Positions 29,233-32,442 of a stretch of 32,442 nt of DNA are shown in pieces (within the stretch, counting starts at the first letter, position 1; every line of letters starts with the position of its first letter). Source of the DNA: Chloroflexota bacterium (GTDB lineage Bacteria > Chloroflexota > UBA6077). The notes beneath the pieces were generated by a model. The model was given only the letters and a program-made list of their open reading frames with translations. It was not told the origin of the DNA and did no database searches. The DNA lies in assembly GCA_021845945.1 (NCBI GenBank), contig JAJZRD010000020.1:1-32442 (forward strand), written 5' to 3'. The translations under genes and the position numbers were made by a program.

Positions 29233-31611
29233 GTGTTCTCTCTGAAGCGGACCGGGCTGCAGACCCGCATCGTAGTGCTCTCGGTCCTCAGCACGCTCGT
29301 GGTGCTGGCCGTGTTCGGCATCTCGAGCGTGCTGGCCGTTCATGAGAGCATCGACCGAACCCTCCGCGAGCGGCTCGTCCTGGCCCAGACTGCCGCCGAT
29401 CTCACCGACCGCGTCCTGAAGCAGAACCTCCAGTACCTGCAGGACGTGGCCATGAATCCGGACGTCGAGCTCCAGGACACCTCCGACCTGGAGGCGGAGA
29501 AGCGAGCCCTGCGAGAGGTCTACTTCCGCTCCATCTTCAGCGACGGCGTCTACCTGCTGGACCGGAACGGCAACATCCTCTGGACGGAGCCCTTCCGGCT
29601 GAACACGTCCAGCGCCAATCTCTCCAGCTATCCCCACGTGCGGGAGGCCCTGGACGGCGGCAAGCCCTCCATCTCCAACGTCTACACCACCGCTGCTACC
29701 CGCCGCCCCGTCATCTCCCTGGTCTACCCCGTCGTGAACAGCAGCCATCAAGTCATCGGCCTGGTGGGCGGAGACATCGACGTCACCAACCCCAGCCTGG
29801 CCAGCATCACCCAACCGGTGCGGCTCGGGAAGACCGGCTACTCCCAGATCGTGGACGGCAACGGCATCGTGCTGGCCAGCGGACGCCAGCAGGACATCCT
29901 GCGGGAGAGCGACCACGGGAACTTCCTGGCGGCCCTGATCAAAGACAAGCGCACCAGCATGGGGACCTGCCACGGCTGCCACGAGGCCGCCCAGAGCCCC
30001 CAACGGGAGACGGAGGTGATGGCCTTCGCCCCCCTCTCCACGGCCTCCTGGGGCATCACCATCCGCCAGTCGGAAGAGGAGGCGCTGGCCCCTACCGAGC
30101 AGCTGAGACAGCAGTTCCTCGTCTTCAGCATCGCCATGACCCTGCTCTCCCTGCTGCTGGCCTGGGCCATCGCCCAGAGCGTCGTCCGCCCCGTCAGCAT
30201 GCTCAAGGCGGCGGCGGAGAGGATCGCCGCTGGCGACCTGACCGCGCCGATCCAACCCACAGGGAACGACGAGATCGGAGTGCTGGCCAGAACCTTCGAT
30301 GAGATGCGGCTCCGGCTGAAGGCCTCCCTGGAGAAGATCCAGCAGTGGAACCGAGCGTTGGAGTCCAGCGTGCAGCTGCGAACCCGCGAGCTGAAGGAAT
30401 CCCAGGAGCAGCTGGTCCGGCGCAACCGGGAGCTCTCCATGTTTAACGCCATCGCCGGCGCCGTGGGACAGTCCCTGAAGCTGGATACCATACTGGAGAA
30501 CGCCCTGGATCAGGTGGTCGATTTCATGGGGGCCGAGGTGGGCATACTCTCCCTCTTCGGGCAGCCCGGTGGGGAGGGGGAGAAGTCGGTCTATCGTGGC
30601 TGCTCGGCAGAGGTGGCCGCCTCGGCCGCACGGCTGGGGCCCTGCAGGCACCGCTGGAGCAACGGCGAGGAGTGCGACCACACCTCGGAGGATTGCGTCC
30701 TGAGAGAATCCCTCCTGGAGGCTTACCCCGACTTGACCGCCGCGGACCTGAAATCCATAACCTGCGTCCACCTCTGCTCCAAGGGCATGGCTCTGGGCAC
30801 CCTGTGCGTCGCCAACCGGCGCTCCCAGCATTTCAGCAGCAACGACTCGACCCTGCTGGCCTCGGTAGCCCATCAGATCGCCGTCGCCGTGGAGAACGCC
30901 ACCCTCTACAGGGAACTGGAGCAGAAGGAGGCCCTTCGGGGCGAGCTTCTCCGAAAAGTGATCTCGGCCCAGGAGGACGAGCGGAAGCGGATCGCTCGAG
31001 AGCTCCACGACGAGACCAGCCAGGCGTTGGCGGCAATTGGGGTGGCCCTGGAAACCGCGTCGGTGGCCCCCGCTCGAGATGCGGAGGAGGTCAAGGCCCG
31101 GATCGCCGGCATCAAGCCGCTGGCCGTCCGGATGCTGGAGGAGGTGAGAAAGCTCACCCTGGACCTGCGGCCGACGGTGCTGGACGACCTGGGGCTGATC
31201 CCTGCCATCCGGTGGTACGCCGAGAACCGGTTGAAGCCCCAGGGGGTGAAGGTGCAGCTGGAAACGGCAGGCATCGAGCGCCGTCTTCCCCCCGAGATGG
31301 AAACGGCCCTCTTCCGGGTGGTCCAGGAAGCGGTAACCAACATCGCCCGCCACGCCGAGGCGGAGAACGTGGTCATCAGCCTAGATTTCTCTCAGGCCGC
31401 GGTGGTGATCGAGGTGGAGGACGACGGCAAGGGCTTCGACCTGACGGCCATCTCCCGAACCGCCGACAGGGGGCGAGGGCTGGGGCTGATGGGGATGCGA
31501 GAGCGTGTGGCGCTCTTCTCGGGCGTTCTCACCGTGGAGACCTCCCCCGGCGCGGGCACTCAACTGCGGATCGAGGTTCCGCTAGAAGGGACCAAGAATG
31601 GGCAAGATTAG
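29233..31611 (+). CDS. Sensor histidine kinase with an extracytoplasmic CXXCH heme-c motif and a Cys-rich GAF domain
   Basis: A 792-residue protein starting at GTG 29233, with GGAG eight bases upstream. A helix at 12-35 and another at about 296-316 enclose an outer sensor domain of Cache type (DGVYLLDRNGNILW, ISLVYPVVN, GKTGYSQIVDGNGIVLAS). Near its end lies TCHGCHEAA (Cys246, Cys249, His250), a heme-c attachment motif. Then come a HAMP domain (about 316-370), a coiled coil, a GAF domain (about 408-560) with seven cysteines (457, 471, 481, 488, 511, 515, 525), a HisKA_3 domain with His592 (RIARELHDETSQAL) and a HATPase with QEAVTNIARHAEAE and EDDGKGFD. It should sense redox state or a small ligand and phosphorylate the regulator whose start overlaps its end by 14 bases. 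It follows the cytochrome genes directly. Confidence 0.9.
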   Translation: MFSLKRTGLQTRIVVLSVLSTLVVLAVFGISSVLAVHESIDRTLRERLVLAQTAADLTDRVLKQNLQYLQDVAMNPDVELQDTSDLEAEKRALREVYFRSIFSDGVYLLDRNGNILWTEPFRLNTSSANLSSYPHVREALDGGKPSISNVYTTAATRRPVISLVYPVVNSSHQVIGLVGGDIDVTNPSLASITQPVRLGKTGYSQIVDGNGIVLASGRQQDILRESDHGNFLAALIKDKRTSMGTCHGCHEAAQSPQRETEVMAFAPLSTASWGITIRQSEEEALAPTEQLRQQFLVFSIAMTLLSLLLAWAIAQSVVRPVSMLKAAAERIAAGDLTAPIQPTGNDEIGVLARTFDEMRLRLKASLEKIQQWNRALESSVQLRTRELKESQEQLVRRNRELSMFNAIAGAVGQSLKLDTILENALDQVVDFMGAEVGILSLFGQPGGEGEKSVYRGCSAEVAASAARLGPCRHRWSNGEECDHTSEDCVLRESLLEAYPDLTAADLKSITCVHLCSKGMALGTLCVANRRSQHFSSNDSTLLASVAHQIAVAVENATLYRELEQKEALRGELLRKVISAQEDERKRIARELHDETSQALAAIGVALETASVAPARDAEEVKARIAGIKPLAVRMLEEVRKLTLDLRPTVLDDLGLIPAIRWYAENRLKPQGVKVQLETAGIERRLPPEMETALFRVVQEAVTNIARHAEAENVVISLDFSQAAVVIEVEDDGKGFDLTAISRTADRGRGLGLMGMRERVALFSGVLTVETSPGAGTQLRIEVPLEGTKNGQD

Positions 31612-32254
31612 GGTACTGATCGTCGACGACCATGCCATCTTGAGGGAGGGCATTCGGGCGCTTCTCAGCCTCTATCCGGACATCGAGGTGATCGGAGAGG
31701 CGGGCGAAGGCCTGGAGGCCATCAACAAGACCCGGCAGTTGACCCCCGACATCGTCTTGATGGACATCGCCATGCCCGGCCTGGGCGGCCTCGAGGCAAC
31801 CCTGGAGATCCACAAGCAGAGCCCCAACAGCCGTGTGGTGATCCTGACGCAGCACGACGACAGCGAGTACATCTTCCCCATCCTGAAAGCCGGCGCCTCG
31901 GGCTACGTGCTGAAGAAGGCGGTGGGGACGGAGCTGGTGGCCGCCATCCGGGCCGTGCACGAGGGCGGCTCCTTCCTCTACCCCTCGGTGGCCAGGGCGG
32001 TGATCGAGGGCTACATCCAGAGGGGCGAGGACGCTTCCGAATCCAGCTACGACCGGCTGACCGATCGGGAGAAGCAGGTGCTGAAGCTGATCGCCGAAGG
32101 GCGCAGCAACCGGGACATCGCGGACATGCTGAGCCTCAGCGTCAAGACGGTGATCGCCCACCGGGCGAACCTGATGGAGAAGCTGAATATCCACAACCGG
32201 ACGGAGCTGGTGAAGTACGCCATCCGCAAGGGGCTGATCGCGGTGGACGCGTAG
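31598..32254 (+). CDS. NarL/FixJ-family response regulator
   Basis: A 218-residue regulator; ATG 31598 lies 14 bases inside the kinase gene, so the pair is translationally coupled. The receiver is complete: VDD (Asp10, Asp11), phosphoacceptor Asp56 in VLMDIAMPGLGG, Thr86 in VILTQHDD and Lys106 in GYVLKKAV. The LuxR-type DNA-binding domain fills the C-terminus: LTDREKQVLKLIAEGRSNRDIADMLSLSVKTVIAHRANLMEKL. It is the natural output of the heme-motif kinase. No second copy of a clear binding site was found near the promoter of this block, so its targets are unknown; the cytochrome operon is the obvious candidate. Confidence 0.94.
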   Translation: MGKIRVLIVDDHAILREGIRALLSLYPDIEVIGEAGEGLEAINKTRQLTPDIVLMDIAMPGLGGLEATLEIHKQSPNSRVVILTQHDDSEYIFPILKAGASGYVLKKAVGTELVAAIRAVHEGGSFLYPSVARAVIEGYIQRGEDASESSYDRLTDREKQVLKLIAEGRSNRDIADMLSLSVKTVIAHRANLMEKLNIHNRTELVKYAIRKGLIAVDA

Positions 32255-32269
32255 AGGACCTCACCCCCT

Positions 32270-32304
32270 ACCCCCTCTCCGAAGCGGAGCGGGGGTCTTC
32301 TTTT
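32270..32304 (+). terminator. Rho-independent terminator of the redox/signalling block
   Basis: CCCCC-T-CTCCG, loop AAG, CGGAG-C-GGGGG, followed by TCTTCTTTT. A GC-rich stem with one mismatch and a U-rich tail sits 15 bases after the regulator stop. It is the clearest terminator in the window. Confidence 0.8.
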
Positions 32305-32325
32305 CCCTCTCCCCCTGGGAGAGGG
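32305..32325. repeat. CCCTCTCCC..GGGAGAGGG repeat hairpin
   Basis: CCCTCTCCC, CCT, GGGAGAGGG: a third perfect copy of the dispersed hairpin seen at 1108-1128 and 6369-6387, directly behind the terminator. Confidence 0.55.
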
Positions 32326-32371
32326 TCAGGGTGAGGGCTGTGGCATCAAAGGGGCCTGGCCCCCTAGACAT

Positions 32372-32442
32372 CTACCTCTTGATCGCCTTGATCGCCCCGT
32401 CGATCCGCCGCAGGGCCTCTCGCAGGTTGGGCAGGGAGTTGG
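32372..32442 (-). CDS. C-terminus of a probable class I/II PLP aminotransferase (5' part outside window)
   Basis: Reading the minus strand from the window edge gives NSLPNLREALRRIDGAIKAIKR and then TAG (32374-32372). The ANS-x-x-NLxEALxRI pattern is typical of the last helix of aspartate aminotransferase-like enzymes. Only 22 residues are visible, so the call is tentative. It converges on the second regulator gene, with the terminator at 32270-32304 between them. Confidence 0.5.
   Translation of the reverse strand, partial: NSLPNLREALRRIDGAIKAIKR

Overview
The window is high-GC DNA from what is most likely a member of the Chloroflexota. This is an inference from several signs. There is a large secreted protein with the NKRGGLxxFGYPVS-type domain common in that phylum, and a lipoprotein class B PBP with YfhO-type and Vgb-type neighbours. 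Many HisKA_3/NarL two-component pairs are present. Gene junctions are densely seeded with short hairpin repeats (CCCTCTCCC..GGGAGAGGG, GCTGATGGCTGATAGCT, GGGCTCAGCACCC). No rRNA, tRNA, CRISPR array, transposase or phage gene was seen.

Layout. (1) 1-1.1 kb, plus strand: the 3' end of an ArsA-family ATPase and a small partner gene. (2) 1.1-4.4 kb, minus strand: a cyclophilin-like protein, the GTPase/ATPase YchF and a secreted GH5/GH42-like glycosidase. (3) 4.4-6.4 kb, plus strand: a membrane glycosyltransferase behind a 416-bp region with a sigma-54-like promoter and a strongly self-complementary leader. (4) 6.4-20.2 kb, minus strand: a long envelope/glycan block. From upstream to downstream it holds a GT2 glycosyltransferase, an SDR epimerase, a DegT-family sugar aminotransferase, a methyltransferase, a large NPCBM/alpha-galactosidase-like protein, a YfhO-type membrane protein, a lipoprotein penicillin-binding protein, and a PD-(D/E)XK-like/hypoxanthine phosphoribosyltransferase fusion. 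(5) 20.4-23.2 kb, minus strand: a small KTSC-domain protein and a secreted seven-repeat beta-propeller protein with a degenerate peptidase-like C-terminus. (6) 23.2-23.8 kb: a gene-free stretch with a MITE-like inverted-repeat element and a structured leader. (7) 23.8-32.3 kb, plus strand: a redox and signalling block. (8) The last 71 bases are the C-terminus of a minus-strand gene, probably a class I/II aminotransferase.

The most interesting part is block 7. A histidine kinase and response regulator, a stand-alone degenerate receiver, a nine-heme membrane-anchored c-type cytochrome, a four-helix b-type cytochrome, and a second kinase/regulator pair all lie head to tail. The cytochrome pair looks like a split version of a quinol-to-multiheme electron-transfer module. 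The second kinase carries its own CXXCH heme-c motif in its extracytoplasmic sensor domain and seven cysteines in its GAF domain. The simplest reading is a signalling system that monitors the redox state of the adjacent respiratory chain; this is an inference from sequence and context.

Limits: all domain calls and hairpins were made by eye. No similarity search, folding program or HMM was run.
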